Both the position numbers and the translations under genes were made by a program. Shown here one piece after another: positions 7,788-17,177 of a stretch of 64,000 nt of DNA. Each line of letters begins with the position of its first letter. Position 1 is the stretch's first letter. Below the pieces are notes generated by a model that saw only the letters and a program-made list of their open reading frames with translations, made no database searches and was not told where the DNA came from. Source of the DNA: Streptomyces sp. B93 (GTDB taxonomy: Bacteria > Actinomycetota > Actinomycetes > Streptomycetales > Streptomycetaceae); NCBI RefSeq assembly GCF_018070565.1, contig NZ_JAGPXL010000007.1, positions 62,001 through 126,000 of the forward strand, read 5' to 3'.

Positions 7788-9077
7788 ATGACGAACCACC
7801 TCTCCAGCCGTCGGCGTTTCCTCGCCGGAATCGGAGCCGCCGGGACGACGGCACTGCTCAGCGGCTGCGTCACCGCCACCTCCTCCGGCAAGTCCTCCTC
7901 CGAGGGCCCCGTGACCCTCCAGTCCAACCTGTCGGCGCCCCAGGCCAAGGCCGCGATGGAGGACCTCGTCGCCGCCTACGGCAGGAAGGGCTCAGGGCGC
8001 GCCAGCCTCAACACCGTGGCCGCCGAGACCTTCCGCACCCAACTGCCGACCTACCTCACCTCCGCCAACCCGCCGGACGTCCTGACCTGGTACCCCGGAT
8101 CCGTCGCCGAGGCCTACGCGAAGAAGGACCTGCTCCTCGACCTCGACGAGGTCTGGAACTCCTCCCCCGACCTCAAGCGGTACTCCAAGGCCCTGAACAG
8201 CCTGTGCACCGCCGGCTCCGGCAAGAAGGTCTTCGTGCCCGCCACGTACTACTGGTGGGGCATGTTCTACCGCAAGTCGAACTTCGCCAAGTGGGGCGTG
8301 AGCGAGCCCACCGGCTGGGACGAGTTCCTCGATCTGTGCGAGACCCTCAAGTCCAAGGGCGTGGCACCGATCGGGCTCGGCGCGGGCGGCGGGACGCCCT
8401 GGGTGGCCTCCGCCTGGTTCGACTACCTGAACATCCGCGTCAACGGCGCCGCCTACCACCGTGAACTCCTCGCGGGCGAGCGCCGCTTCGACGACCCCGA
8501 GGTGCGCCGGGTCTTCGACCGCTGGCGGGAGGTGCTGCCGTACTTCGACCCCGACGGCACCGCCGTGTCCTTCCAGGACGCCACGACCGCCCTGCTCAAC
8601 GGCCGCAGCGGCATGATGCTCATCGGCACCTTCTTCGCCGACGCGGCCCCCCGGGACGCGCTGGACGACATCGACTTCTTCCGTTTCCCGGTCATCGACC
8701 CCAAGGTCCCGCTCGCCGAAGAGGCCCCCACCGACGGCTACTTCGCCAGCGCCCGCACCGGCCGCCGGGACGACGTCCTCGACCTGCTGGGCTACCTCGC
8801 CACCGCCGAGGCGCAGGAGATCTACATCAAGGGCTCCTCCGGCACCGTGCTGCCCTGCAACCCCGACGCCGAGGACTCCGGGACCGCGCTGGTGCGCAAG
8901 GGCCGCAAGCACATCGAGGAGGCGGCCGACCTCACCCAGTTCTTCAACCGCGACTCCAGCGACGCGCTCCAGCCCACCGCCGACACCGCGCTCACCAAGT
9001 TCATCGCCAGGCCCAGGGACGTCGACGGCATCCTCACCGAGTGGCAGCGCGAGGCCGAGAAGATCTGGAACGCCTGA
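7788..9077 (+). CDS. ABC transporter sugar-binding lipoprotein
   Basis: The 429-residue precursor begins with a twin-arginine and lipoprotein signal: SSRRRFLAGIG followed by the lipobox LLSG-C27. The rest is an extracellular solute-binding protein of the carbohydrate (family 1) type, with the phrase PPDVLTWYPGS and a later NGRSGMMLIGTF that are usual in this family. Anchored outside the membrane, it would hand sugar to the two permeases encoded directly downstream. Given the alpha-galactosidase in the same operon, an alpha-galactoside such as melibiose or raffinose is the likely ligand; this is inference from context. No ATPase gene is nearby, so a shared MsiK-type ATPase probably energises it, as is known for many Streptomyces sugar importers. 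Confidence 0.9.
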   Translation: MTNHLSSRRRFLAGIGAAGTTALLSGCVTATSSGKSSSEGPVTLQSNLSAPQAKAAMEDLVAAYGRKGSGRASLNTVAAETFRTQLPTYLTSANPPDVLTWYPGSVAEAYAKKDLLLDLDEVWNSSPDLKRYSKALNSLCTAGSGKKVFVPATYYWWGMFYRKSNFAKWGVSEPTGWDEFLDLCETLKSKGVAPIGLGAGGGTPWVASAWFDYLNIRVNGAAYHRELLAGERRFDDPEVRRVFDRWREVLPYFDPDGTAVSFQDATTALLNGRSGMMLIGTFFADAAPRDALDDIDFFRFPVIDPKVPLAEEAPTDGYFASARTGRRDDVLDLLGYLATAEAQEIYIKGSSGTVLPCNPDAEDSGTALVRKGRKHIEEAADLTQFFNRDSSDALQPTADTALTKFIARPRDVDGILTEWQREAEKIWNA

Positions 9078-9078
9078 C

Positions 9079-10014
9079 ATGGCCGTCCTGACCGCCCCGC
9101 ACCGCGGGTCCAAGGTCCCGACGCCGCCCTCGCGCGGCCGGGACCGGGGCCCCGGCCGCACACCGCCGCTGGTCCTCGCCTTCCTGCTGGTGCCCCTGCT
9201 CGCCGAGGCCGTCTGGGTCTTCTGGCCCGCCCTCCAGGGCTTCTACCTCTCCCTGACCAACTGGGACGGCGTCTCGGCACCCGAGTTCGTGGGCCTGGCC
9301 AACTTCCGTGAGATGGCGGGCGACGACGTCTTCCGCGACGCGGCCGGACACACCGTGCTGTGGCTGGTGCTGTTCGGCGGCCTGTCCGCGGTGCTCGGCC
9401 TCGCCGCCGCGCTGCTGCTCCAGCAGGAACGCCGGGGAGTCGGCTTCTACCGCGCCGCCCTGTTCCTGCCCGTCGTCTTCTCGCTGGTCGCCACCGCCCT
9501 GGTCTGGCAGGCCATCTACCAGCCCGACGGGGTGCTCAACCAACTGCTCAGCTCCGTCGGCCTTGACGGCCTGCGGCACGCCTGGCTCGCCGACCAGGAC
9601 ACCGCCCTGTACGCGGTGATCGTGCCCGCGCTGTGGCGGCAGATCGGCTATGTGATGGTCCTCTACCTCGCCGGTCTCAAGGGCATCGACCCCTCGCTGT
9701 ACGAGGCGGCCAAGGTCGACGGCGCCGGACGCTGGCAGCGCTTCCGTCATGTGACGCTGCCTCAGCTGCGCGGTGTCAACGCCGTGGTGCTGTCCGTCAT
9801 CATCATCGACTCGCTGCGCTCCTTCGACGTGGTCTGGTCGTTGACCCGCGGCGGCCCCTACCACTCCTCCGAACTGCTGAGCACCTACATGTACTCCACC
9901 GCGTTCCAGTCCCTGCGCCTGGGATACGGCTCCGCCCTGGCCGTCGTCATCTTCGTGCTGGCCTTCGGAGTCATCGCCTCCTACCTGGTGCGCGCCTTCC
10001 GGGAGGCCGACTGA
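9079..10014 (+). CDS. Sugar ABC transporter permease, MalF type
   Basis: This 311-residue permease has six predicted membrane helices and the EAA loop (YEAAKVDGAGRWQRFRHVTLPQL) that contacts the ATPase. The ATG lies one base after the stop of the binding-protein gene. The early helix with QGFYLSLTNWDG and the segment NFREM are typical of the MalF/UgpA class. It overlaps the next permease by one base (TGATG), so the pair is translationally coupled. Confidence 0.92.
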   Translation: MAVLTAPHRGSKVPTPPSRGRDRGPGRTPPLVLAFLLVPLLAEAVWVFWPALQGFYLSLTNWDGVSAPEFVGLANFREMAGDDVFRDAAGHTVLWLVLFGGLSAVLGLAAALLLQQERRGVGFYRAALFLPVVFSLVATALVWQAIYQPDGVLNQLLSSVGLDGLRHAWLADQDTALYAVIVPALWRQIGYVMVLYLAGLKGIDPSLYEAAKVDGAGRWQRFRHVTLPQLRGVNAVVLSVIIIDSLRSFDVVWSLTRGGPYHSSELLSTYMYSTAFQSLRLGYGSALAVVIFVLAFGVIASYLVRAFREAD

Positions 10015-10868
10015 TGGCGATCCCGCGTCCGACCGCCGCACCGCGCCGCCGACGCGCCGCGACCGCCGGGTTCCACCTCGGGGCCGGGGCGCTGGCCGTG
10101 CTGTGGCTGCTGCCGATCGCGCTGGTCCTGGTGACCAGCCTGCGCTCCTTCGACGACATCGCCGCCCACGGCCTGGGGAGTTGGCCCCGCTCCTTCACCC
10201 TCGACAACTTCGGCCTGGCCTGGGTCGACGGCGGCCAGCAACGGGCCCTGGTTAACAGCCTGGTCGTCACCGTCCCCTGCGTCCTGGTGACCCTGGCGCT
10301 GGCCGCCATGGCGGCGTTCGCCCTCAGCCGCTACGAGGTACCCTTCCGCCGCTCCCTGCTGCTGCTCATGCTCGGCGGCAACCTGCTGCCCCCGCAGATC
10401 CTGCTCATCCCGGTGTCCAAGCTCAGCGAGATGATGGGCGTCTTCGACACCCTGCCCGCCCTGATCGGCGTGCAGATCGGCTTCGGAGTCGGCTTCTACG
10501 TCTTCGTCCTGCACGGGTTCATGCGGTCGATCCCCGTCGAGATCCAGCAGGCGGCGGTCATGGACGGCGCGGGTCCCTGGCAGGTGTTCTGGCGGATCAT
10601 CCTGCCGCTCACCCGGCCCGCGCTCGCCGCGCTCAGCGCGCTGTCGTTCACCTGGATCTTCAACGACCTGCTGTGGGCGATCACCGTGCTGCGCAGCGAC
10701 AGCAAGATGCCGATCACCGCGGCCCTCATCGGACTGCAAGGGCAGTACGTGTCCATGTGGAACGTGATCGCCGCCGGTTCCGTCATCGCCGCGGCCCCCA
10801 CCGTGGCCGTCTTCCTCCGCTTCCAGCGCCACTTCGTGGCCGGACTCAACCTCGGAGCAGTGAAGTGA
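10014..10868 (+). CDS. Sugar ABC transporter permease, MalG type
   Basis: The start at 10014 sits inside the stop of the first permease and gives 284 residues. Six membrane helices and the EAA loop (IQQAAVMDGAGPWQVFWRIILPL) identify the MalG/UgpE class. The protein pairs with the MalF-type subunit to form the import channel. The stop overlaps the GTG start of the alpha-galactosidase gene by four bases, so import and hydrolysis are made together. Confidence 0.92.
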   Translation: MAIPRPTAAPRRRRAATAGFHLGAGALAVLWLLPIALVLVTSLRSFDDIAAHGLGSWPRSFTLDNFGLAWVDGGQQRALVNSLVVTVPCVLVTLALAAMAAFALSRYEVPFRRSLLLLMLGGNLLPPQILLIPVSKLSEMMGVFDTLPALIGVQIGFGVGFYVFVLHGFMRSIPVEIQQAAVMDGAGPWQVFWRIILPLTRPALAALSALSFTWIFNDLLWAITVLRSDSKMPITAALIGLQGQYVSMWNVIAAGSVIAAAPTVAVFLRFQRHFVAGLNLGAVK

Positions 10869-12964
10869 ACTCGCCGCGGCGCTGGACCCTGCGCACCGAC
10901 CGCACCAGCTACACGGTGCGCCTCTCTGCCGACGGCCCCTGGGCCGAACTCGACGCCTGGGGACCGCTCGGCGCCGAGGACGGCCCGTCGCCACTCGACT
11001 GGTCCCACCGCACCCACTTCATCACCCCCGCCGACGCGGCGCCCGCCGAGTACCTGCCGTCCGGGCTGCGCCCGTTCACCGGCGCCGACCTGGTGGCCGC
11101 GCGTCCCGGTGCGGAGCGGGGCGTGTGGTGGGAGTTCGCGGGCGCCGAGGAAGCGCCCGGGAGTCTGCGCCTCGCCTTCGCCGACGACGTGCTCGGCCTG
11201 CGCACCGTGCTGTGCTACGCCGTCGTGCCCGGCACCGACGTGCTGCTGCGCTGGACCGAACTGACCTGCACCGGGGAGGAGACCCTGCGCCTGGAGCGCC
11301 TCGACTCCGGCGCCGTCACCGTGCCCGCCGCCGACGGCGTACGGCTGACGTACCTGACGGGCCAGTGGTCCCAGGAGTTCCAGCGCACCCGGCTGGACCT
11401 GACCCGCGGCACCTTCACCATGGGCAGCACGCAGGGCGTGCCCGGACACGCCTACGCGCCGTGGCTCGCCGTCCAGGACCGGCACGCCCCCGAGGACGGC
11501 CCGGCACCGACGTACGGCGTGGCCCTCGCCTGGCCCGGCAACTGGCACATCACCGCCGAGGCCGAGCCCGGCGGCACGGTCAGGGTGCGGGCGGGCCGGG
11601 TGCCGCACGAGGGCACCGTGCCGCTGGCCCCCGGCGACACCCTGACCACGCCCCGCCTCGCCTGCGCCTTCAGCTCCGAGGGGCTCGACGGCCTGGCCCG
11701 CGTCTGGCACCGCTACGAACGGCACCTCAGCGGGGAGCGGCTGGGGCGCACCCGCAAGGTGCTCTACAACTCCTGGGAGGCCACCGGCTTCGACGTCGAG
11801 GCGGCGGGCCAGCTGGAACTCGCCAAGGCCGCCGCGGACATCGGGGCCGAGCTGTTCGTGGTGGACGACGGCTGGTTCACCGGCCGCGCCGACGACACCG
11901 GCGGGCTCGGCGACTGGTACCCGGACCCGGCGGCCTTCCCGCGGGGGTTCGGCCGGTTCGTCGAGGACGTCCGCGGTCTCGGGCTCGACTTCGGTCTCTG
12001 GGTGGAGCCGGAGGCAGTCAGCCCGAACAGCCGCCTGTACGCCGAGCACCCCGACTGGGTGTACCGCGTCGACGGCCGCCCGGCCCGGCTGGTGCGCAAC
12101 CAACTCCTGCTGGACCTCGGCCGCGAGGACGTCCAGGACTTCGTGGTCTCCACCCTCGACCGGCTGCTCTGCGAGTACGCCGTCAGCTATCTGAAGTGGG
12201 ACATGAACCGGCCGCCGACCGAACGCGGCCGACCCGGCGCGGGCCCCGCCGACCGCCTCGACCTGGACGCCGGTCATGTCACCGGGTACCTCCGCATCCT
12301 GGACCACCTGCGCACCGCCCACCCCCAGGTCACCGTCGAGGGCTGCGCGGGCGGCGGCGGACGCGTCGAGCACGCCACCCTCGCCCGCACCGACGTGGTC
12401 TGGCCCAGCGACAACACCGCCCCGCTGGACCGGCTGCGCATCCAGTTCGGCTTCCTGCACGCCCACGCCCCGCACCTGATGAGTTCCTGGGTCACCGACG
12501 CCCCCGGCGTCTTCGACCCCCGCCCCCGCAGCCTCGCCTTCCGCTTCGTCACCGCCCTGTGCGGCGTCCTCGGCATCGGCGCCGACCTGCGGACCTGGGG
12601 CCCGGCCCGGCGCGCCGAGGCCGCCCGCTGGATCGCCCGGTACAAGGAGGTCCGCGAGGTGGTCCACCACGGCGAGGCACGACTGCTCGGCACCCCCGAC
12701 GACCCCACCTGCGGTGTCCAGTACGACGCCCAGGACGGCGCGCGCACGGTCGTCGCCGCCTTCGGCACCGGACGCCTGGACGGCGCACCGCTCGTCCCGG
12801 GCCGCGCCGCCCGGCTCCGGCTGCGCGGCCTCGACCCGGCCGCCCGCTACCACGACACCGCCAGCGCAGCCACGTACTCCGGAGCCCATCTGCTGCACTA
12901 CGGGCTGCCGTTCGCCTGGACCGCGGAACACGACGCCGACCTCGTGGTACTGAAGCGACAGTGA
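10865..12964 (+). CDS. GH36 alpha-galactosidase
   Basis: From the GTG at 10865 (GTGA overlap with the permease) the product has 699 residues, the usual size of bacterial GH36 enzymes. An N-terminal beta-sandwich is followed by the barrel with VVDDGWF, FGLWVEPE, the nucleophile D446 in LKWDMNR, the Gly-rich CAGGGGR and the acid/base D516 in WPSDN. It hydrolyses terminal alpha-1,6-galactosides such as melibiose and raffinose. There is no signal peptide, so it acts on sugar imported intact by the ABC transporter encoded upstream. Its product, galactose, feeds the oxidative enzymes encoded downstream. Confidence 0.93.
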   Translation: MNSPRRWTLRTDRTSYTVRLSADGPWAELDAWGPLGAEDGPSPLDWSHRTHFITPADAAPAEYLPSGLRPFTGADLVAARPGAERGVWWEFAGAEEAPGSLRLAFADDVLGLRTVLCYAVVPGTDVLLRWTELTCTGEETLRLERLDSGAVTVPAADGVRLTYLTGQWSQEFQRTRLDLTRGTFTMGSTQGVPGHAYAPWLAVQDRHAPEDGPAPTYGVALAWPGNWHITAEAEPGGTVRVRAGRVPHEGTVPLAPGDTLTTPRLACAFSSEGLDGLARVWHRYERHLSGERLGRTRKVLYNSWEATGFDVEAAGQLELAKAAADIGAELFVVDDGWFTGRADDTGGLGDWYPDPAAFPRGFGRFVEDVRGLGLDFGLWVEPEAVSPNSRLYAEHPDWVYRVDGRPARLVRNQLLLDLGREDVQDFVVSTLDRLLCEYAVSYLKWDMNRPPTERGRPGAGPADRLDLDAGHVTGYLRILDHLRTAHPQVTVEGCAGGGGRVEHATLARTDVVWPSDNTAPLDRLRIQFGFLHAHAPHLMSSWVTDAPGVFDPRPRSLAFRFVTALCGVLGIGADLRTWGPARRAEAARWIARYKEVREVVHHGEARLLGTPDDPTCGVQYDAQDGARTVVAAFGTGRLDGAPLVPGRAARLRLRGLDPAARYHDTASAATYSGAHLLHYGLPFAWTAEHDADLVVLKRQ

Positions 12965-13014
12965 ACCCACGCCGAACCGTCCGTGCCCGCCACCCGAAGG
13001 AGCCCGACCCCACG

Positions 13015-13788
13015 ATGGACCAGTCCGCACCACGTCATGGCACCCGGTTCGCCGGACGCACCGCCGTCGTCACCGGCGCCGCCTCCGGGATCGGGGCCGC
13101 CACGGCCGAACGCCTGGCGCTGGAGGGCGCGGCCGTCGTGCTCGCCGACGTCGCCGAGGACCAAGGTGCCGCCGTCGCCGAGCGCGTCACCGCGAGCGGC
13201 GGCCTCGCCCGGTTCGTCACCGCCGACGTCGCCGCGGAGGCGGACTGGGAGCGGATCGTCGCCGCCGCCCACTCCTTCGGGCCGGTGGACGTCCTGGTCA
13301 GCAACGCCTACACCGTCGACGTCACCCCCGCGCACCAGTTGTCCCTCGCCTCCTGGCAGCGGCAGCTCGACGTGAACGTCACCGGCGGTTTCCTCGGCGT
13401 CCGCGCGGTCCTGCCCGACCTGCGCGAGCGCCGTGGCGCGGTGGTGCTGACCTCCTCCGTCCACGCCCACAAGGGCATCCCCGGACATCCCGCCTACGCC
13501 GCGTCCAAGGGCGCCCTGCTGTCCCTGTGCGGGCAACTGGCCGTGGAGTACGGGCCGGACGTGCGCGTCAACGCCGTCCTGCCGGGGCCGGTCCTGACGG
13601 CCGCGTGGGACCGGGTCGCCCCCGAGGACCGCGAGCGCAGCGTCGCCGGGACCGCCGCCCGCCGCTTCGGCAGACCGGAGGAGGTGGCGGCCGCCATCGC
13701 GTTCCTCGCCTCCGACGAGGCCTCCTACGTCACCGGCGCCCATCTCACGGTCGACGGCGGCTGGAGCGTCGTGAAGGCCTCCGCATGA
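13015..13788 (+). CDS. SDR dehydrogenase, probable galactose dehydrogenase
   Basis: The ATG at 13015 follows a GAAGGAG site and gives 257 residues. The Rossmann motif TGAASGIG lies near residue 20, SSVHAHKG holds the catalytic Ser, and YAASK the Tyr and Lys. The family alone does not fix the substrate. In this operon, between an alpha-galactosidase and a galactonate dehydratase, the missing step is oxidation of galactose at C1 to the lactone, so galactose 1-dehydrogenase is the best assignment. An alternative is a dehydrogenase for fucose or another aldose. Confidence 0.78.
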   Translation: MDQSAPRHGTRFAGRTAVVTGAASGIGAATAERLALEGAAVVLADVAEDQGAAVAERVTASGGLARFVTADVAAEADWERIVAAAHSFGPVDVLVSNAYTVDVTPAHQLSLASWQRQLDVNVTGGFLGVRAVLPDLRERRGAVVLTSSVHAHKGIPGHPAYAASKGALLSLCGQLAVEYGPDVRVNAVLPGPVLTAAWDRVAPEDRERSVAGTAARRFGRPEEVAAAIAFLASDEASYVTGAHLTVDGGWSVVKASA

Positions 13789-13825
13789 CCACACCCCCCA
13801 CCCCGCAGCAGAAAGGCATCACGAC

Positions 13826-14560
13826 ATGACTCCCTACGCCCGCCGCGGCGTGCACGGCCAGACCGTGGAAGCCCTGGCCCGCCGCATCCTGGGCGGGGAC
13901 ATCCCGGAAGGGGCGACGCTCGACCTGGTGGCCCTCCAGAGCGAACTGGACGTGAGCCTCACGGCCCTGCGCGAGTCGCTGAAGGTGCTCGCCGCCAAGG
14001 GCATGGTCGACGCCCGGCAGAAGCGCGGCACGTTCGTGCGGGCCCGCTCCGACTGGAACCTGCTCGACGCCGACGTACTGCGCTGGCAGTTCGAGGGCGG
14101 CAGCACCGGGGACGCCGACCGGGCGCTGCTGCGTGACCTCGCCGAGGTGCGCGCCATCATCGAGCCCGCCGCCGTCCGGCTCGCCGCCGAGCGCCGCGAC
14201 GACACCGACGTGGCCGCCCTGGAGGCCGCCGTCGCCGCGATGGCCGAGGACACCGGGGCCCCGCACGCCGTCGAGGCCGACCTCGCCTTCCACCGCGCCC
14301 TGCTCTCCGCCACCCACAACGAACTGCTCGAACGCATGGAGATGGTCATCGAGTCGGGCCTGGCCCACCGCGACCGGATCGTGCACAGCTCCCCGCACGG
14401 CGAGGACCCGGTCCCGGCCCACCGTGCCGTCCTGGACGCCGTGCGCGAGCGCGACCCCGACGCGGCCGAGGCCGCGATGCGCGCCCTGCTCGACCAGGCG
14501 GGCCGTGACCTGGACCGGGTCAGCGGCGACGACGATACGGAAGGCCGTCACCCCCAGTGA
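13826..14560 (+). CDS. GntR-family (FadR/FCD) transcription regulator
   Basis: This 244-residue protein has an N-terminal GntR winged helix (LQSELDVSLTALRESLKVLAAKGMVDARQKRGTFV) and a C-terminal all-helical FCD sensor domain with the metal/ligand-binding pattern AFHRALLSATHN and later VPAHRAVLDAVRERDP. It resembles DgoR-type regulators that sense galactonate or related sugar acids. Encoded inside the operon, it is the likely local repressor; the AT-rich palindrome at 7707-7717 is a candidate site. Its stop overlaps the GTG of the dehydratase gene by four bases. Confidence 0.88.
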   Translation: MTPYARRGVHGQTVEALARRILGGDIPEGATLDLVALQSELDVSLTALRESLKVLAAKGMVDARQKRGTFVRARSDWNLLDADVLRWQFEGGSTGDADRALLRDLAEVRAIIEPAAVRLAAERRDDTDVAALEAAVAAMAEDTGAPHAVEADLAFHRALLSATHNELLERMEMVIESGLAHRDRIVHSSPHGEDPVPAHRAVLDAVRERDPDAAEAAMRALLDQAGRDLDRVSGDDDTEGRHPQ

Positions 14561-15702
14561 AGATCGCCCGCATCGAAACCTTCATGGTCCCGCCGCGCTG
14601 GCTGTTCTGCCGCGTCGAGACCGACGACGGTCTCGTCGGCTGGGGTGAGCCGGTCGTCGAGGGGCGCGCCGAAGTGGTGCGCAGCGCCGTCGAGGTACTG
14701 GCGGAGCACCTCCTCGGCCAGGATCCGCTGCGGATCCAGGACCACTGGCAGGTGCTCACCAAGGGCGGCTTCTACCGCGGCGGCCCGGTGCTCTCCAGCG
14801 CCGTCGCGGGCCTGGACCAGGCCTTGTGGGACATCGCGGGCCAGGCCTACGGCGCCCCGGTGCACGCCCTGCTGGGCGGCCCGGTGCGCGACCGGGTCCG
14901 GGTCTACGCGTGGGTGGGCGGCGACGAGCCGAGCCGACTGCGCGAGGAGATCACCGCGCAGGTGGAGGCGGGTTTCACGGCGGTGAAGATGAACGCGGCC
15001 GGGGCGACCTCGCCGGTGCCCACCGCGGCCGAGACGGCGGCGGTGGTGGCGCGGGTCGCGGCGGCCCGGGAGGTCCTGGGCCCGGAGCGGGACGTCGCCG
15101 TCGACTTCCACGGCCGCTTCTCCGCCGCCGGGGCCCGCCGCGTCCTCACCGAGATAGCGCCGCTGCACCCGCTGTTCGTGGAGGAACCCGTCGTCCCGGA
15201 GCAGAGCCAGCTGCTGGCGAGCCTCGTCGCCGCGGGTCCGGTGCCGATCGCCACCGGTGAACGGCTGTACTCGCGCGGCGAGTTCCTGCCCGTGCTCGGC
15301 GCCGGGGTCGCCGTCGTCCAGCCGGACCTGTCCCACGCGGGCGGCATCTCCGAGGTGCACCGCATCGCCTCCCTCGCCGAGACCTACGGCGCGACGCTCG
15401 CCCCGCACTGCCCGCTCGGCCCGATCGCCCTCGCCGCCAGCCTCCAGATCGCCTTCGCCACCCCGAACTTCCTGATCCAGGAGCAGAGTCGCGGCCTCCA
15501 CTACAACAAGGACGCCGACCTGCTGTCGTACGTCGTCGACCCGGAGCCGTTCCGGTTCGTGGCGGGCGAGGCACGGCGCGGTGAGCGGCCCGGTCTGGGC
15601 ATCACCGTCGACGAGGCCGCCGTACGCGCCGCCGACCGTGCGGGACACGCCTGGCGCAACCCGGTGTGGCGGCACCCCGACGGCTCCTTCGCGGAGTGGT
15701 GA
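14557..15702 (+). CDS. dgoD: D-galactonate dehydratase (enolase superfamily)
   Basis: The GTG at 14557 overlaps the regulator stop. The 381-residue length matches DgoD. The enzyme belongs to the mandelate racemase/muconate lactonizing group: an N-terminal capping domain with GGFYRGGPV, then a barrel with metal ligands in VDFHGRFS, VEEPVVPE and TGERLYSR, and the catalytic HCPLGP loop. It removes water from D-galactonate to give 2-keto-3-deoxygalactonate in the cytoplasm. Closely related dehydratases act on other sugar acids, but the set of neighbours supports galactonate. Confidence 0.85.
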   Translation: MKIARIETFMVPPRWLFCRVETDDGLVGWGEPVVEGRAEVVRSAVEVLAEHLLGQDPLRIQDHWQVLTKGGFYRGGPVLSSAVAGLDQALWDIAGQAYGAPVHALLGGPVRDRVRVYAWVGGDEPSRLREEITAQVEAGFTAVKMNAAGATSPVPTAAETAAVVARVAAAREVLGPERDVAVDFHGRFSAAGARRVLTEIAPLHPLFVEEPVVPEQSQLLASLVAAGPVPIATGERLYSRGEFLPVLGAGVAVVQPDLSHAGGISEVHRIASLAETYGATLAPHCPLGPIALAASLQIAFATPNFLIQEQSRGLHYNKDADLLSYVVDPEPFRFVAGEARRGERPGLGITVDEAAVRAADRAGHAWRNPVWRHPDGSFAEW

Positions 15703-15706
15703 GCCG

Positions 15707-16525
15707 ATGCCGGTGGAGATCGTCACCGACCCGGCGCACGGCGGGCGTTGGACCTCGCTGCGGGCGGGCGGCCGGGAGTGGCTGTGGCGGCGCGCCGATC
15801 CGCGGCGCGCCCGGGTGTCCCCCGGGGACGCGTTCGTGGACGCGGGTGGGCTGGAGGAGTGCGTGCCCACCGTGCGCGGCACGCCGGACCACGGGGACGC
15901 CTGGTCACGGACGTGGAGCCGGGAGGGGGACGCCGAGCGGGTGGAGTGCGACGGCTTCGCCCTGACCCGCCGGATCCGCGCCACCGGCGAAGGCGCCGAG
16001 GTCGACTACGCCCTGACCGCCGACCCGGGCTTCCGGTTCGTCTGGGCCGCCCACGCCCTGCTGGACCTCTCCGAGCAGGCCACCCTGCACGCCCGCGACG
16101 GCGCCCGCACCCGCCTCTTCCCCGAGGCGGCCCCGCTGCTGCCCGGCCCCTGGCCCGGCGACGCGCCCTGGGTCGAGGGCGACTGGCCCGCGCCGCGCGG
16201 GCTGGCCCTGGACCGGCTCGGCCCGGCCGACGGCACCGCCGTCGGCGCCGTCGTGGACACCGCCCGTGTCTGCGTCCACGACGGCGCCGACCGGCTGTCG
16301 CTCGCCCTGGAGGCGGACGGCCAGCCCAGGTCCCTCGCCCTGTGGCGCAACCTCGGAGGCTTCCCCGCCCCGAACCCCTACCGCAGCACGGGCGTCGAAC
16401 CGATGCTCGGCCGCGTCTTCGACCTCGCCGACGCCGGGGAGGACGGGGACGACACCGCCCGCGTCCCCGCGTCCGGCGAGGTCCGCTGGCGGCTGACCCT
16501 CACCGCGCACTGCCGCTGCCCCTGA
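15707..16525 (+). CDS. Aldose 1-epimerase-like protein (galactose mutarotase)
   Basis: From ATG 15707, four bases after the dehydratase stop, the product has 272 residues. The beta-sandwich of the galactose mutarotase superfamily is suggested by the N-terminal GGRWTSLRAGGREWLWRR and GGLEECVPTV and by the C-terminal WRNLGGFP and YRSTGVEPMLG (residues near 220-245), where the catalytic Glu usually sits. Mutarotases interconvert anomers of hexoses, here supplying the anomer used by the dehydrogenase. Confidence 0.75.
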   Translation: MPVEIVTDPAHGGRWTSLRAGGREWLWRRADPRRARVSPGDAFVDAGGLEECVPTVRGTPDHGDAWSRTWSREGDAERVECDGFALTRRIRATGEGAEVDYALTADPGFRFVWAAHALLDLSEQATLHARDGARTRLFPEAAPLLPGPWPGDAPWVEGDWPAPRGLALDRLGPADGTAVGAVVDTARVCVHDGADRLSLALEADGQPRSLALWRNLGGFPAPNPYRSTGVEPMLGRVFDLADAGEDGDDTARVPASGEVRWRLTLTAHCRCP

Positions 16526-16547
16526 GCCCTGTCGGAAGGAACCCCCC

Positions 16548-17177
16548 GTGGATCTGAAGGCCGCCCTGGCCGCCCACCGCCTGCTCGCCATCGTCCGCGG
16601 CGCCGACGCCGACGCCGCGCTGCGCACCGTACTGACCCTGGCCGAAGAGGGCGTCGAGCTGATCGAGGTGTCCCTCACCGGAGCGGACGCCCTGGGCGTG
16701 ATCGAGCGCGCCCGCGAGGCCCTCGGCCCCGACCGGCCGCTCGGCGCGGGCACGGTCCTGAGCGCCGACGACGCCCGTGCCGCCCACCGGGCGGGCGCCG
16801 ACTTCGCGGTCACGCCCGCGCTGGGCGACGGCGTGAGCACGGCGGCGGAGCTGGGGATGCCGGTCCTGGCGGGTGTCCTCACCCCCACCGAGATCCTCAC
16901 CGCCCGCACCCTCGGCGCGACCGCCCTGAAGGTCTTCCCGGCGGCGCGGGCGGGCGGCCCCGACTACCTCCGGGCGCTGCGCGGCCCGTTCCCGCACGAC
17001 CTGTTCGTGCCGGTGGGCGGCGTCGACGCGTCCGCCGCCCGCGCCTACCTCACGGCCGGTGCCACGGCGGTCGGCGTCGGCTCCCCGCTCGTCGGTGACG
17101 CCGCCGACGGCGGCAGCCTCGCCGCACTCCGGGAACGCGCCCGCGCCTTCCGCGCGGTCGTCCGGGAGGCACCATGA
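16548..17177 (+). CDS. dgoA: KDPG/KDPGal class I aldolase
   Basis: The GTG at 16548 follows a GGAAGGA site and gives 209 residues, the normal length for Eda/DgoA aldolases. E40 in the strand LIEVSLTG and the Schiff-base K128 in GATALKVFPAARAGG are in place, as is the phosphate-binding VPVGGVDAS. The enzyme cleaves 2-keto-3-deoxy-6-phosphogalactonate (or gluconate) to pyruvate and glyceraldehyde 3-phosphate. In this operon it is the last step of the oxidative galactose route. Its stop overlaps the lactonase ATG (ATGA). Confidence 0.87.
   Translation: MDLKAALAAHRLLAIVRGADADAALRTVLTLAEEGVELIEVSLTGADALGVIERAREALGPDRPLGAGTVLSADDARAAHRAGADFAVTPALGDGVSTAAELGMPVLAGVLTPTEILTARTLGATALKVFPAARAGGPDYLRALRGPFPHDLFVPVGGVDASAARAYLTAGATAVGVGSPLVGDAADGGSLAALRERARAFRAVVREAP

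Noticed and set aside
10496..13033. 845-residue open frame on the minus strand opposite the alpha-galactosidase gene
   Set aside because: Composition is Gly/Val/Glu/Gln-rich without domain similarity, exactly what GC-rich antisense frames give; the plus-strand GH36 gene explains the region.
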